Assembly: GCF_020532705.1 (NCBI RefSeq)
Contig: NZ_JAJAVD010000001.1
Span: 248,001 to 312,000, forward strand
Length of the DNA stretch: 64,000 bases
Source of the DNA: Methylobacillus caricis
Lineage (GTDB): Bacteria; Pseudomonadota; Gammaproteobacteria; Burkholderiales; Methylophilaceae
Reading direction: 5' to 3'
How positions within the stretch are numbered: the stretch's first letter is position 1; every line of letters starts with the position of its first letter. Of the stretch, positions 49,445 to 60,100 are shown one piece after another. The notes beneath the pieces were generated by a model. It made no database searches. It saw nothing but the letters and a program-made list of their open reading frames with translations, and had not been told where the DNA came from. Made by a program: the position numbers and the translations under genes.

Positions 49445-49911
49445 TATTCGCGGTGGTAGGGATGGTTGCTGATGACGCTATGGGCACGGTAGAGCTGTTC
49501 ACTCAGCATCACGCGTACCATGCCGTGCGGCATGGTGAGGCGCGACAGGCTCCAGAGCCAGTCTGCCCGTTGCTTGATATCCTCATGCAGGCCGTCAGCG
49601 CCGCCTATGACCAGGCTGATGTCGCGGCCATTGCCCAGCCAGGTTTTCATGCGTTCGGCCAGTTGCAAGGTGCTGACTTCCTGGCCGCGTTCATCCAGCG
49701 CTACCAGATAATCGCGTCCAGCGGCTTCAAGAATGCGCTTGGCTTCTGCTTCCTGCACCACAGCAGAATTCTTGCCGGAAGCGCGCTTGTCTGGCTTGAT
49801 TTCGATGATTTCCACTGACATCTCGCGCGGCATGCGCTTGATGTATTCGATACATGCAGATTGCACCCAGTCCGGCATTTTATGACCGACAGAAATGATC
49901 CGCAGCTTCAA
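49444..49911 (-). CDS. rlmH: 23S rRNA pseudouridine-1915 N3-methyltransferase
   Basis: 155 aa SPOUT methyltransferase. Motifs are KLRIISVGHKMPDWV, LVIGGADGLHEDIKQRA and SLSRLTMPHGMVRVMLSEQLYRAHSV with the knotted SAM site. The start codon is TTG. It follows rsfS, the usual order. Confidence 0.95.
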   Translation of the reverse strand: MKLRIISVGHKMPDWVQSACIEYIKRMPREMSVEIIEIKPDKRASGKNSAVVQEAEAKRILEAAGRDYLVALDERGQEVSTLQLAERMKTWLGNGRDISLVIGGADGLHEDIKQRADWLWSLSRLTMPHGMVRVMLSEQLYRAHSVISNHPYHRE

Positions 49912-49921
49912 GGAAAGCTAA

Positions 49922-50281
49922 CTACTCTGTGGGTTTGATATGGCCACGGCGGCTTTCCGCCTCGCCCCAGAGCTGTTCCAGGTTGTAATAGGCACGGGTG
50001 GCAGGCACCATGACATGAACGACGATATCGCCCAGGTCAACCAGCACCCATTCGCCTTCTTTTTCGCCTTCAGTGCCTTGCAGGTTGGCACCCTTGGCTT
50101 TAAGTTTTTCGCGTACATTATCGGCAACAGCCTTGGCCTGGCGCGTGGAGTTCGCGCTGGCGACTATCATATAGTTGGTCATGGATGTGAGCTTGCGTAC
50201 ATCCATGACCGTGATATCAAAGGCTTTGATATCTTCCAGCGCGTCTACGACGGCCAGCTTCATTTCTTCTAGATCTAACAT
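49922..50281 (-). CDS. rsfS: Ribosomal silencing factor RsfS
   Basis: 119 aa. Binds L14 and blocks subunit joining in starved cells. Family patterns are KAFDITVMDVRKLTSMTNYMIVA and EWVLVDLGDIVVHVM. In most proteobacteria nadD lies upstream; here panD does. Its start shares one base with the panD stop. Confidence 0.94.
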   Translation of the reverse strand: MLDLEEMKLAVVDALEDIKAFDITVMDVRKLTSMTNYMIVASANSTRQAKAVADNVREKLKAKGANLQGTEGEKEGEWVLVDLGDIVVHVMVPATRAYYNLEQLWGEAESRRGHIKPTE

Positions 50282-50661
50282 TAGGCGGCTTGTATAGGTA
50301 TATGCTGGCGTTGGTCCTTGATGCGGTTTTCTGCATCAACGTACACCAGTTGGGGGTTGAATGTTGCCAGCTCGGCTTCAGTATAGCTGGCATAAGTCGC
50401 AATAATCAGCAGATCGCCTGGGCTTGCCTTGCGGGCAGCCGCCCCATTGACCGAAATTGTGCCGGAATTACGCTGGGCACGGATGGCGTAGGTTGTAAAA
50501 CGTTCACCGTTATTGATATTGTAGATGTCGATTTGCTGGTATTCGCGGATGTCCGCAGCTTCCAGCAACGCTTCATCAATGGCGCAGGATCCCTCATAGT
50601 CCAGCTCCGAGTGCGTCACACGCACGCGATGAAGCTTGGATTTGAGCATAGTTCTTTGCAT
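50281..50661 (-). CDS. panD: Aspartate 1-decarboxylase
   Basis: 126 aa. Makes beta-alanine for pantothenate. The proenzyme self-cleaves at Gly-Ser in [11 protein letters not shown] to form the pyruvoyl group. [23 protein letters not shown] is typical. The partner genes panB and panC are about 3 kb away, not in the same operon. Confidence 0.96.
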   Translation of the reverse strand: MQRTMLKSKLHRVRVTHSELDYEGSCAIDEALLEAADIREYQQIDIYNINNGERFTTYAIRAQRNSGTISVNGAAARKASPGDLLIIATYASYTEAELATFNPQLVYVDAENRIKDQRQHIPIQAA

Positions 50662-50757
50662 GGCCTACCAATTGTAATGTAAAAATAAGACCGGCTATTA
50701 TAGTGTAAACAACACGCTGAATAAATGAAGTTTTATTGCTGAGGGGGAGATGGGGTT

Positions 50758-52503
50758 ATGGATAGGCAGGAGCGAAGCTGGATAATTGCCTGGGCAACGC
50801 TACAAGGAGTGGGGCTGTGGCTGCTGCATGAGTGGATACTTCTGCTATCAACCCCGGGGCAATATTTCACTTTAATCTGGCCATTGTATGTATTCATCAT
50901 CACCTTGCCGCTCAGTCAAATGTTGCTCTCCGCATATCGTCACCAGAGACGCTTGTGGGGCTTGGCTGCGGCTTTTTCATTGTCGATGGCTGGTGCTGCA
51001 GCTTATGTTGGTCGCCAGGCATGGGTGGCAGATTTGCCTCTTAACAAAACCGGCGAGCTTGGCTTTATCCTGAGTGTCATCACCTTATCAAGCTGGTTTG
51101 TCTTGCTGCCGTTTGCCGAACACAGGCTGAGCCGGGGTGGCTGGTTCAGTGATTATTCCCTCCTGTTTTCTGCTGCCTGGCGCAACCTGGTCAAGCTACT
51201 ATTGGCGGGGGTATTTACTGGCTTGTTCTGGGCATTGTTGTTCCTGCTCGCAGGTTTGTTCAAGGTGCTCAATGTCAGTTTCCTCATGGATCTTTTCACC
51301 AGTAGAATCTTTGCTTATCCAGTCACCGCCATTGTTTTCGGTATAGGGCTTTCCCTTTACGCGGCAAAAGAGGAGGCATTGGTGGGAATTTACCGCGCAA
51401 GCCTGAATATCCTGGGCTGGCTGCTGCCGGTAGTGAGCTTTATCTTGATCCTGTTCCTGCTGGCCCTGCCTTTCCAGGGCTTGGCCTTGCTCTGGAAAAC
51501 CGGTTATGCCACCAGCTTGATGCTGTGCCTGCTGGCCTGGACCGTATTCTTGTTCAATGCGGCCTGGCAGGATGCCTCTGGTGAGCAGCGCTTTCCCAAA
51601 TGGCTGCTGCGTTTCATTAGTGTGGGATTGTTGGCGATGCCAGTCTATATCGCCTTATCTGTTTATTCACTGGGTTTGCGCGTTGCCCAATATGGCTGGA
51701 CGATAGACCGTGTGTGGGCGGCGCTGGTGATCGCGGTCATGGCCATTTATGCATTCGGATATGCCTGCGTGGTATTGCGCCGGCAACCGGTCTGGATGGA
51801 ATCTGCCAGCCGGATTAACATTGGTGCTGCCCTCATCACGGTCGTACTGGCCATTCTTGCCTGCAGCCCAGTGCTCGATCCGGCCAGGATCGCCGTCAAT
51901 AGCCAGGTAGCGCGCCTGCTGCAACAGAAAGTAGCTGTCAGCAGTTTTGATTTCGAGTATTTGCGCCTGGAGGCGGGACGTTACGGAAACCAGGCGCTTT
52001 CGCGTCTCAGCCATGAGCAATCTCACCCGCAAGCCGCGTTGTTGAGGCAAAAGGCAGATGCCGCAGCCAAGGTGAAATATCGTACTTATAAACCGAAAGA
52101 CAGTCAGGATTTCAGTGACGAAACCGTGCGGCGCCAACTCAGGATCTATCCACATGACGCCGAATTGCCTGCTTCTTTTATTCAATACCTACGGGAACAA
52201 TTGAACAGCCGGGCCTTGTATCTTAATTGCCGGGAAAACAAGCCTTGCCCTGTGCTGAAGCTGGACTTGAACAGCGATGGCATGGATGAGCTGGTACTGC
52301 TCAACCGTTATTCAAGCCGTATTTTTGGATTGAATCATGGGCAATGGCAGCCTGTGGGCAGATTGTCCGGGATGGACCTGGGCAAGCTGGATGCCAAGGA
52401 AACCCTGGATGCATTGGACAGCCTGGGCTTTGCCAGCAAGCCGGCCCGGTGGCATGACTTGTGGATAGGAAATATGAAGTACGGAGTGCAGGAAGAGGAG
52501 TAA
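50758..52503 (+). CDS. DUF4153 membrane protein
   Basis: 581 aa with about ten membrane helices in residues 1-360 and a soluble C-terminal region of about 200 aa (after ACSPVLDPARIAVNSQ) with LDLNSDGMDELVLLNRY, an EF-hand or FG-GAP-like Asp-rich loop. DUF4153 proteins have no known function. Monocistronic and divergent from panD. Confidence 0.75.
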   Translation: MDRQERSWIIAWATLQGVGLWLLHEWILLLSTPGQYFTLIWPLYVFIITLPLSQMLLSAYRHQRRLWGLAAAFSLSMAGAAAYVGRQAWVADLPLNKTGELGFILSVITLSSWFVLLPFAEHRLSRGGWFSDYSLLFSAAWRNLVKLLLAGVFTGLFWALLFLLAGLFKVLNVSFLMDLFTSRIFAYPVTAIVFGIGLSLYAAKEEALVGIYRASLNILGWLLPVVSFILILFLLALPFQGLALLWKTGYATSLMLCLLAWTVFLFNAAWQDASGEQRFPKWLLRFISVGLLAMPVYIALSVYSLGLRVAQYGWTIDRVWAALVIAVMAIYAFGYACVVLRRQPVWMESASRINIGAALITVVLAILACSPVLDPARIAVNSQVARLLQQKVAVSSFDFEYLRLEAGRYGNQALSRLSHEQSHPQAALLRQKADAAAKVKYRTYKPKDSQDFSDETVRRQLRIYPHDAELPASFIQYLREQLNSRALYLNCRENKPCPVLKLDLNSDGMDELVLLNRYSSRIFGLNHGQWQPVGRLSGMDLGKLDAKETLDALDSLGFASKPARWHDLWIGNMKYGVQEEE

Positions 52504-52750
52504 TGCACACAAATGTACTGCCCTTTCCTTACCAGCGATAGGCCGTTGTGAATGTTACGCGGTGAGGTTTGCCATAATAGCCGTTACTGTAACTGCATCG
52601 GGCAACGCATTCCTCTTCAATAGCGGAGCCTGGAGTCAAGTTGATAGGATATCCTTTGAGAGTCATTTATTGCTCGTCACAGTTGAGTAAAGGGCTCTGA
52701 GTAGCTGAAGTATGGTGTCAGTCCAAGGTAGGCGATTGAGCCTGATTATT

Positions 52751-53596
52751 TTACGTAATGTTGAATTCTATATTGTCGATCAAGCGAGTCTTGCCCTGCT
52801 GTGCAGCGGCAAGCACGACAAGTTCGCGGTCTTCTGGAGCCGCGCGGGCTAAGGTCCTGGCTGAGCGGATCGAGATGTAATCCACTATCCAGCCGAGCTG
52901 GGTGAGGTATTGGCTGCTCTGGGTCTCTATCGCCGCATAGTCGCGGTTACCCTTCTGCACATTGTCTACTATCTGCTGCAAGGTCCGGTTGAGCCGTGGG
53001 GCCTCCAACTTTTGTGCTGCACTGAGGTAGCCATTGCGTGAGCTGAGAGCCAGGCCATTATCTTCACGTTGTGTAGCACCGGCGATAATCTCGATTGGCA
53101 GATTGAATTGCCTGACCAGTTCGCGGATGATGAACAATTGCTGAAAGTCCTTGCTGCCAAATACAGCCACTTGCGGCTGTACGATATTGAGCAGTTTCAT
53201 GACCACGGTTGCCACCCCACGGAAATGGCCTGGGCGGCTTGCTCCGCAAAGCTCATTGGCGATGGATGGTGGTTCGATCAGCATGGTTTGCGCTACAGGG
53301 TAGAGTTCTTGCTCGGTGGGTGTGAAGACGACATCGGCCCCCGCTGCCTGCAGTTTTTCGCAATCTTCCTTGAGGGTGCGGGGGTAGCTGGCTAGGTCTT
53401 CATTGGCACCAAATTGCAATGGGTTCACGAAAATGCTGACAACTACGCATTGCGCATGCTGGCGTGCCATCTCTACCAGGTGAATGTGCCCTGCGTGCAG
53501 GTTGCCCATGGTAGGCACAAAGGCAATAGTGCCTTCTTGTGCCAGGCGTTCACGCAGTACATCAATCTTTGCGATGATTTCCAATCGGTATCTCAC
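52751..53596 (-). CDS. panC: Pantothenate synthetase
   Basis: 281 aa. Joins pantoate and beta-alanine with ATP. Motifs are [16 protein letters not shown] (HIGH-like), [35 protein letters not shown] and [12 protein letters not shown]. Starts with GTG, overlapping the panB stop (GTGA). Confidence 0.96.
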   Translation of the reverse strand: MRYRLEIIAKIDVLRERLAQEGTIAFVPTMGNLHAGHIHLVEMARQHAQCVVVSIFVNPLQFGANEDLASYPRTLKEDCEKLQAAGADVVFTPTEQELYPVAQTMLIEPPSIANELCGASRPGHFRGVATVVMKLLNIVQPQVAVFGSKDFQQLFIIRELVRQFNLPIEIIAGATQREDNGLALSSRNGYLSAAQKLEAPRLNRTLQQIVDNVQKGNRDYAAIETQSSQYLTQLGWIVDYISIRSARTLARAAPEDRELVVLAAAQQGKTRLIDNIEFNIT

Positions 53597-54381
53597 TCAA
53601 AACAATGTTCGGCCGCAGGGAAGGTCTTGTCCTTGACGGCGGCCACATAGGCGGCTACAGCTTCCTGAATGCTGGATGCTCCCTGCATGAAATTGCGCAC
53701 GAAACGGGGTGATTTTCCCGCGTAAATCCCCAGCATGTCCTGTATTACCAACACTTGCCCGTCACAGTCTGCGCCCGCCCCAATCCCAATGACCGGTATG
53801 GTCAGTGCTTCACTGACCATACCGGCAAGACTGCTTGGCACCATTTCCAGCACCAATAGGCCTGCGCCGGCTTCTTCAAGTATTTTGGCATCTGCCAGCA
53901 ATTGCTGTGCGGCTGCCTCGCCACGGCCCTGCACACGATAACCGCCAAATTGATGTACGGATTGGGGGGTCAGGCCAAGATGTCCACATACCGGGATGCC
54001 ACGTTCAACGAGAAATTTCACTGTGTCGCGCATCACCATGCCACCTTCCACTTTCACCATTTGTGCACCTGCGGCCATCAGCAAGGCAGCATTTTCAAAT
54101 GCTTGTTCTGGCGTTTGCTGGTAGCTGCCGAACGGCATATCGGTGACGATAAAAGCAGCCTTGGCGCCGTTGGTGGCACAGCGGGTGTGGTATTGCATAT
54201 CTGTCATGGAGACGGAAAGGGTACTGAGGTTGCCTTGTATGGTCATGCCCAGTGAGTCACCCACCAACAATACGTCAACACCCGCTTTCTCGCACAATGC
54301 GGCAAAGCTGGCATCGTAGCTGGTGAGCACGGCGATTTTCTCGCCATTCTGTTTCATTTGTTGCAGGGAAAGCAGATTCAT
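53593..54381 (-). CDS. panB: 3-methyl-2-oxobutanoate hydroxymethyltransferase
   Basis: 262 aa. Uses 5,10-methylene-THF to make ketopantoate. Motifs are [56 protein letters not shown] and [16 protein letters not shown]. Follows the kinase gene by six bases. Confidence 0.96.
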   Translation of the reverse strand: MNLLSLQQMKQNGEKIAVLTSYDASFAALCEKAGVDVLLVGDSLGMTIQGNLSTLSVSMTDMQYHTRCATNGAKAAFIVTDMPFGSYQQTPEQAFENAALLMAAGAQMVKVEGGMVMRDTVKFLVERGIPVCGHLGLTPQSVHQFGGYRVQGRGEAAAQQLLADAKILEEAGAGLLVLEMVPSSLAGMVSEALTIPVIGIGAGADCDGQVLVIQDMLGIYAGKSPRFVRNFMQGASSIQEAVAAYVAAVKDKTFPAAEHCFE

Positions 54382-54387
54382 GCCCTC

Positions 54388-55035
54388 TCACTCCAGGTTG
54401 GGGTTGAAGAATTCGCGCCTGCTGCGTATCTGCATGATGCGTTCCAGCAGCATGTTCATGGCGGATTCTTTTTCCGTAATGTCGAGTTTCTCATTGTTGA
54501 CGATGAGTACTGGCGCGCCATCATATTGATGGAAAAAGTTGCTGTAGGCATCGGCCAGCCTGGCCAGGTATTCCTTGGGGATTTCCTGCTCGTAGCTTGT
54601 GTTGCGCTGATTCACGCGCTCATGCAAAGTATCCACCGGGGTTTGCAGGTAGATGACCAGGTCTGGCGGAGGAACCTGCACTTGCAGGTGCTTGTACATT
54701 TGCCGGTAAAGCGCATATTCCTCATCGTTGAGGTTCATCTGCGCAAAAAGGGGATCTTTTTCCAGGAAGAAGTCAGCAATGGTATGCTGGCTGAACATAT
54801 CGCGCTGGCTGAGGCTGCGTATTTGCTCTACACGCTGGAACAGGAAAAACATCTGGGTGGGCAGGGCATAGCGCGGTGCATCCTGATAGAACTTGGGCAG
54901 GAAAGGATTGGCATCTGCATTTTCCAGTAGCAGGTTCACCGGGAATATATCGCCCAGTTTGCGTGCGAGCGTGCTCTTGCCGCTGCCGATCGGGCCTTCA
55001 ATCACAATGTAATGGAAACGGTCGAAAATACTCAT
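54388..55035 (-). CDS. Deoxynucleoside kinase
   Basis: 215 aa of the deoxyadenosine/deoxyguanosine kinase family. P-loop EGPIGSGKSTLARKL near the N-terminus, a DR-x-like segment and the lid region REFFNPNLE at the end. Phosphorylates salvaged deoxynucleosides. ATG 55035 was preferred over the adjoining GTG. It sits between folK and panB in the operon, a common betaproteobacterial order. Confidence 0.87.
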   Translation of the reverse strand: MSIFDRFHYIVIEGPIGSGKSTLARKLGDIFPVNLLLENADANPFLPKFYQDAPRYALPTQMFFLFQRVEQIRSLSQRDMFSQHTIADFFLEKDPLFAQMNLNDEEYALYRQMYKHLQVQVPPPDLVIYLQTPVDTLHERVNQRNTSYEQEIPKEYLARLADAYSNFFHQYDGAPVLIVNNEKLDITEKESAMNMLLERIMQIRSRREFFNPNLE

Positions 55036-55044
55036 CACGCTCTT

Positions 55045-55527
55045 TTAGTCTGCCATTCTTTCAATACCTTGATCCATGCAATCCTGAGCCAGGTCTGAAA
55101 CCTTGCCGTAACCAGGAATGTCCAGTTCTGCTGCGATCTCTGCCAATGGTAACAGCACAAACCCGCGTTCATGCATGCGGGGATGTGGGAGGGTCAACTC
55201 CTGTGTTTGCAGTGCAATCCCATCGTAAAACAAAAGGTCAAGGTCCAGCACGCGCGGAGCATTGGGAAACGGGCGCTCACGACCATGCAGGTTTTCCAGC
55301 GCCAATATGGCGCGCAGCAATGCCAGTGGTTCAAGCGTGGTATCCACCTCGGCAACGGCATTGATGAAATCTGGCTGGTTATCGTATCCAACCGGCTCTG
55401 TGCGGTAAAGCGATGACGCTCTGACCAGTTTGGTCTGTGGTAATGAGGACAACTCATCGAATGCACGCCGGACCTGAACCTCGGGCTGTTGAAGATTGCT
55501 GCCGAGAGCTATGTATGCACGTGCCAC
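55045..55527 (-). CDS. folK: HPPK, 6-hydroxymethyl-dihydropterin pyrophosphokinase
   Basis: 160 aa. Transfers pyrophosphate to the pterin in folate synthesis. Motifs are AYIALGSNLQQPEVQVRRAF, SSLYRTEPVGYDNQPDFINAV and RVLDLDLLFYDG followed by LPHPRMHERGFVLLPL. Starts three bases after the pcnB stop. Confidence 0.95.
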   Translation of the reverse strand: MARAYIALGSNLQQPEVQVRRAFDELSSLPQTKLVRASSLYRTEPVGYDNQPDFINAVAEVDTTLEPLALLRAILALENLHGRERPFPNAPRVLDLDLLFYDGIALQTQELTLPHPRMHERGFVLLPLAEIAAELDIPGYGKVSDLAQDCMDQGIERMAD

Positions 55528-55530
55528 TGC

Positions 55531-56904
55531 TTACTCTCCAGCGCTGGCGCCCGGTTTCTTGGGGCTGCGGCGGCGACGACGTTTTTTGGGTGTGGTATCC
55601 GGTTGCAGCATGGCTTGGCGTTCATCGGCATCTGCTATTGCAAAGGCAGTCCACCATTGGCCAAGTTCTTCCGGCAGCTCGCCGGACTCGCAACGCAGCA
55701 GCAGAAAATCATAAGCAGCACGATAACGTGGATTTTCCAATAAGCTATATGGCCGCTTGCCTGAACGCTGTTCAAAACGTGGCTGCAAGCCCCAGATTTC
55801 CTTCATGGTCACGCTGTAACGCTTATGAATGGCCATTTTCTCGGACTGAATGTCCGATACCTCATCCATTGCCATATGCAAAGCCGGAATGGGGCGCTGG
55901 CCTTGTTTCTCGAATTTCTTCCAGGCGAGCAGGACTTCATGCCAGAGCAACGTGGCGAACAGGAAGCCGGGGGAAACAGGTTTGTCTGCCAGCACGCGGT
56001 CATCCGTGTTCTTCAGCGCAATCTTGACAAAACGTTCGCCCATCGGCTGCTCCAGCACTACATCAAGCAATGGCAGCAAACCATGATGCAGGCCATGTTG
56101 TCGCAGTGCACTGGCGCTTTCCAGAGCATGTCCAGACAGGAATAGCTTGAGCATTTCGTCAAACAGGCGCGAGGGCGGCACATCATGCAACAGGTCTGCC
56201 AGTTGTGAAATCGGCTTTTCTGTAGCCGGGTCCAGCTTGAGTCCCAATTTGGCTGAGAGCCTGACGCCACGCAACATGCGCACCGGGTCTTCCCGGTAGC
56301 GCGTTGTTGCGTCACCAATCATGCGCAGCACACCCGCCTGGATATCAGCTACCCCATTGTGGAAATCCAGCACTTCCTCGCTGGAGGGGTCGTAATACAG
56401 TGCATTGGCCGTGAAGTCACGGCGTACTGCATCTTCCTCCTGATTGCCAAACACATTGTCGCGCAGAATGCGGCCGCTATCCGCGACTTTGGAATCACCT
56501 TCATCTCCCAGGTGGCTGCCGCGAAATGTGGATACCTCTATGGTCTCATCACCGAACATGACGTGTACCAGGCGGAATCGGCGACCAATAATGCGTGAGC
56601 GGCGGAAAACCCGATTCACCTGTTCCGGCGTGGCATTGGTGGCCACATCAAAATCCTTGGGGCGTTTCTTGAGCAAAAGATCACGGACAGCCCCGCCTAC
56701 TATAAAGGCCTCGAATCCAGCCTTTTGCAATCCCTCAGTTGTCTTGATGGCGGCATGGCTGATCAGTTTGCGATCAATACGGTGGATTTTTGCCGGAATG
56801 CGCTTGGCATTACCATTGCTGGTTGAATTCTTGTCTGTGACGACAGGGGGCGAGGCGGGTTTTTTTGAGGACTTAAAAACGCGTTGCAGCAGTTTTTTGA
56901 TCAT
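55531..56904 (-). CDS. pcnB: Poly(A) polymerase I
   Basis: 457 aa. Adds 3' poly(A) tails to RNAs to trigger decay. Nucleotidyltransferase core with AFIVGGAVRDLLLKKRPKDFDVATNATPEQ, RRSRIIGRRFRLVHVMF and RRDFTANALYYD. N- and C-terminal extensions are basic (TPKKRRRRRSPKKPGAS). First gene of the pcnB-folK-kinase-panB-panC operon; the tracrRNA terminator lies about 100 bases upstream on the same strand. Confidence 0.94.
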   Translation of the reverse strand: MIKKLLQRVFKSSKKPASPPVVTDKNSTSNGNAKRIPAKIHRIDRKLISHAAIKTTEGLQKAGFEAFIVGGAVRDLLLKKRPKDFDVATNATPEQVNRVFRRSRIIGRRFRLVHVMFGDETIEVSTFRGSHLGDEGDSKVADSGRILRDNVFGNQEEDAVRRDFTANALYYDPSSEEVLDFHNGVADIQAGVLRMIGDATTRYREDPVRMLRGVRLSAKLGLKLDPATEKPISQLADLLHDVPPSRLFDEMLKLFLSGHALESASALRQHGLHHGLLPLLDVVLEQPMGERFVKIALKNTDDRVLADKPVSPGFLFATLLWHEVLLAWKKFEKQGQRPIPALHMAMDEVSDIQSEKMAIHKRYSVTMKEIWGLQPRFEQRSGKRPYSLLENPRYRAAYDFLLLRCESGELPEELGQWWTAFAIADADERQAMLQPDTTPKKRRRRRSPKKPGASAGE

Positions 56905-57000
56905 TGAGAGGTAGAGCCTGAGCGTCCAGTTGATAGAAAACTGGTGAATTATAACTTAAGCTTTATTTACTAAGATAATTAAACAATGAGTGTAGGCATG

Positions 57001-57095
57001 AAAAAGGCAGACCGAAGTCTGCCTTTTATATCGGTGGGGTCGTTTTTCAACTTCCCCTTGTTACCGATAGTCCCCACCATCGGAATACCTGATAC
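57001..57095 (-). ncRNA. tracrRNA
   Basis: On minus the RNA begins with an anti-repeat (57094-57060) that pairs with almost the whole CRISPR repeat: about 33 pairs with one 1-base and one 2-base bulge. A GGGG...CCCC hairpin (57057-57036) follows, then a strong terminator (57027-57002, loop CGAA, T run after). A TAATAAT box at 57103-57097 is a fitting -10 element, placing the 5' end near 57090. The TATCGGT in the anti-repeat (57069-57063) can also pair with ACCGATA at 57035-57029. It lies divergent to cas9 and shares its upstream region. Confidence 0.92.
57002..57027 (-). terminator. Terminator of the tracrRNA
   Basis: AAAAGGCAGAC pairs with GTCTGCCTTTT around a CGAA loop (reads TTCG on minus), followed on minus by T residues. 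It fixes the 3' end of the tracrRNA and isolates it from pcnB downstream. Confidence 0.9.
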
Positions 57096-57096
57096 G

Positions 57097-57146
57097 ATTA
57101 TTACTCTACCACAACAATGAATAACTTCAATATAGGGATAATCCAT
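57097..57146. promoter_or_regulatory. Shared tracrRNA / cas9 upstream region
   Basis: On minus, TAATAAT (57103-57097) is a likely -10 for the tracrRNA. On plus, AGGGAT (57132-57137) precedes the cas9 ATG at 57147. The two divergent transcripts share about 55 bases, so their promoters must overlap. Confidence 0.5.
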
Positions 57147-60100
57147 ATGAGGTATAGAGTTGGTTTGGATGTAGGCACAGCATCATTGGGGGTTGCTGCA
57201 TTTTCTTTGGATGAGTTCAATAACCCTATTGATTTAGTTTGGAAGCATGTAAGGATTTTTGATGAGCCGTTGGAAAAGAGCCAAGCCGGTCTCAAATCCA
57301 AAAAGGCTGCGCGCCGAACGGCGCGCATGCAAAGGCGTCAGATTGATAGGCGGTTAGGTAGAACTAAACGAATTGCAGGGTTAGCAACGCTACTTGGGAT
57401 TCAGCTTGAGCCATCTCTTGATAGCGGACGTACTTTGCTTGAGTTAAGAGCTAAAGCAGCTAGAGAGCAAGTTGATCTTTCTGACCTTATCCGAATACTT
57501 ATCCGAATCGGCAAACGGCGAGGCTACGCCGGCGAGTTCCGCCCTAAGAAAGAGGGTGCCAAGCTTGGCGAGGTTGAGGGTGGAAATAACGATTTAAAAA
57601 TTGAAATGCAGGTTTTAGCTGAAGCTAAAGGGCAACAAAGCCTTACGGTTGGTGAGTTTCTGTACCAGCGCTGGCTGGACAACAAACCCACCAAACTGAA
57701 AATTAAAGAGCCCGACGATAAAACCACCACGGATAAAAACCTCTACGCACTCAGAAGCCAGCTTGAAGTCGAGTTCGAACAAATCTGGCAAACACAATCT
57801 GAGTTTTATCCCGTCCTGCGCACAGAACATCAGGGTAAGTCACTCAAGGAAGTTTTTCACCAAGCGATTTTTCATCAGCGCCCGTTAAAAGCGGTAGGTG
57901 GCATGGTTGGACAATGCAACTTGGAACCGACCCTCGCTCGTGCTCCACGTGCGCAGTTGGCTTTTCAGCGTTTTCGTATTGAAAAAACACTGGCGGATTT
58001 ACGATGGGGTGCAGGTAAGCGTGCGGAAAAGCTCACGCCCGGACAAAAGGCCGTTATTCGGCAGCTTTGTGATGAAAAAGAGGTGGTGAAGTTTGAGGCT
58101 GTCTACAAAGCGCTTACCGTTGCAGGTTGCCCAAAACCGGAAACCAAGGGCCTGAATCTGGATCGCCTAAGCCGCGATGAAATTCCGGGTAATAAAACCA
58201 ACCACGTATTTCGCAAACTGGATATGGAGCAGGTATGGTTGGCGCTGGATGAGCGTACGCAAATACAGGCCATCAATTTTCTGGCGGATTTGGGTTCGCC
58301 AGAACAGTTAGATGACCCCGTATGGCATACCCGCTTTGCCAAGATTGATGGCACTCCACGCCAGTTGCCAGCAGCACTCGTTGCCTTTATCAATGATCTG
58401 AAAGCTAAGGGGAAGTTTGATCGTCTGAGCAAGATGGGCTTTGAGGGTGGTCGCGCATCCTATTCCATCAAAGCGTTAAAAATGCTGACTGAATGGCTAG
58501 ATAATCCTTCATGGCCTGGCGATTGGAATGATAAAGAGGATGGCACAAAAAATATAGACGAGGATGGAGCTGCGCGTGTTTGTTATCGAGAGGAATTTAG
58601 AAAACGTCGTAAGACTGTTCTTCTAGATAAGCTCGATGTGCCCCTTGTGACAGGCAACGCCGTAGTGGATGGTTCCTTGCGGCAGATTCGCTACGTGGTG
58701 AATCGCATGATCGAGGAACTAGGTACAACACCCGAGCAAATTGTAGTGGAGATGGCACGGGATTTGAGCCTGGGAGTAACTAAACGCAATGAGCGTGAGG
58801 GAGCAAATGCCAAAAATCGCAAAGCGCGATCGGAGGCAGAAGAACAAATCCGCCAGCATGGCGTAACCGTTACGCCGTCAAGAGTGCGCCGTTATTTGTT
58901 GTGGAAAGAACAAGGCGCCGGGCATTGCCCGTATTGCAGCAAAACTATTACGTTAGCTGATGCACTGAGCGGTGCTGAAACCGAATATGAACATATCCTT
59001 CCACGCTCGCTTACCCAGGTGGGTTTGAAGCGCAGCGAGATTGTGCTGGCACACCGTAGCTGCAATCAGGAAAAAGGCAACCGCACACCTTATCAAGCAT
59101 GGGGTCATGACGCTGAGCGCTGGCAAGTAATTCAGGCGCGCGCCAAATACTTTGCGGACAACAAGCACTACCGCAAAGCCAAGCTGTTGCTACTGGAAGA
59201 CTTTGAGCAAGAGGTACTCACCGATGAATCCATAGACGGTTTTGCCGACCGCCAGTTTCACCAAACTTCATGGATCGCCAAAGAGGCGGCGCAGTGGCTG
59301 CAAAGCATATGCAAAACGCCCGTGTCTGTTTCGCGCGGCGAAATGACAGCCGGCTTACGTCGCAAATGGAAGCTGGAAACCGTCATTCCTCAGGCCAGAA
59401 TTGCCGAGGGTTTACCAGTGCTGGATGAGGAAGGTCAGGTCATCTCACCAGAAGACTTTACAAAGTACCGCGATGTGTGGGAGGGCCACAGAGTGCTGGA
59501 TAACCACGGCAAGCTGGATAAATCACGCCATACCGACCGCAAGCTCGATAAACGCATAGACCATAGGCACCACCTGATTGACGCTATCACTATTGCGCTG
59601 ACTTCTCGCGCCTTGTTCCAGCAAATGGCACGGCAATACAAGCTGGATAGTGAACATGTCGAGGTGGGTGAAAAACCAAGGTTACGCATCGGCGAAGCTT
59701 TACCGCTGAAAAATGTGCGTGAATTGGCGTTGGCAGCAGTGAAGGAATGCCCGCTTTCAATCAAGCCGGATCGTTATCCTGATGGCGCTATTTTCAAAGA
59801 TAATCCTTATGGGAGAGCATATAACGATAAAGCTGAGCGTCTTATGCTGACCAAGCGCTATAAGCTAATTGATTTGGTAGCTGATTTAAAAGAGAAAAAA
59901 GCAAAAGATGGTTCCCCAAAGAAAACCATTGAAGATCAGGCTCGAGAAAATATTCTAAGCATCGTTAGCGACACAACGCGTCGGATTGTTTTGGCAGAGT
60001 TTGATAAACGCATCCAAACAGGAAAAACAATCATTGAAGCAATGTCTGAACCGATATATCAAGACATCTATTCAGGAAAAACTAAGTCATTACCCATTAA

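Noticed and set aside
57036-57100. tracrRNA on the plus strand
   Set aside because: The anti-repeat on plus would be followed by the cas9 start with no hairpins or terminator. On minus it is followed by hairpins and a strong terminator, so minus was chosen.
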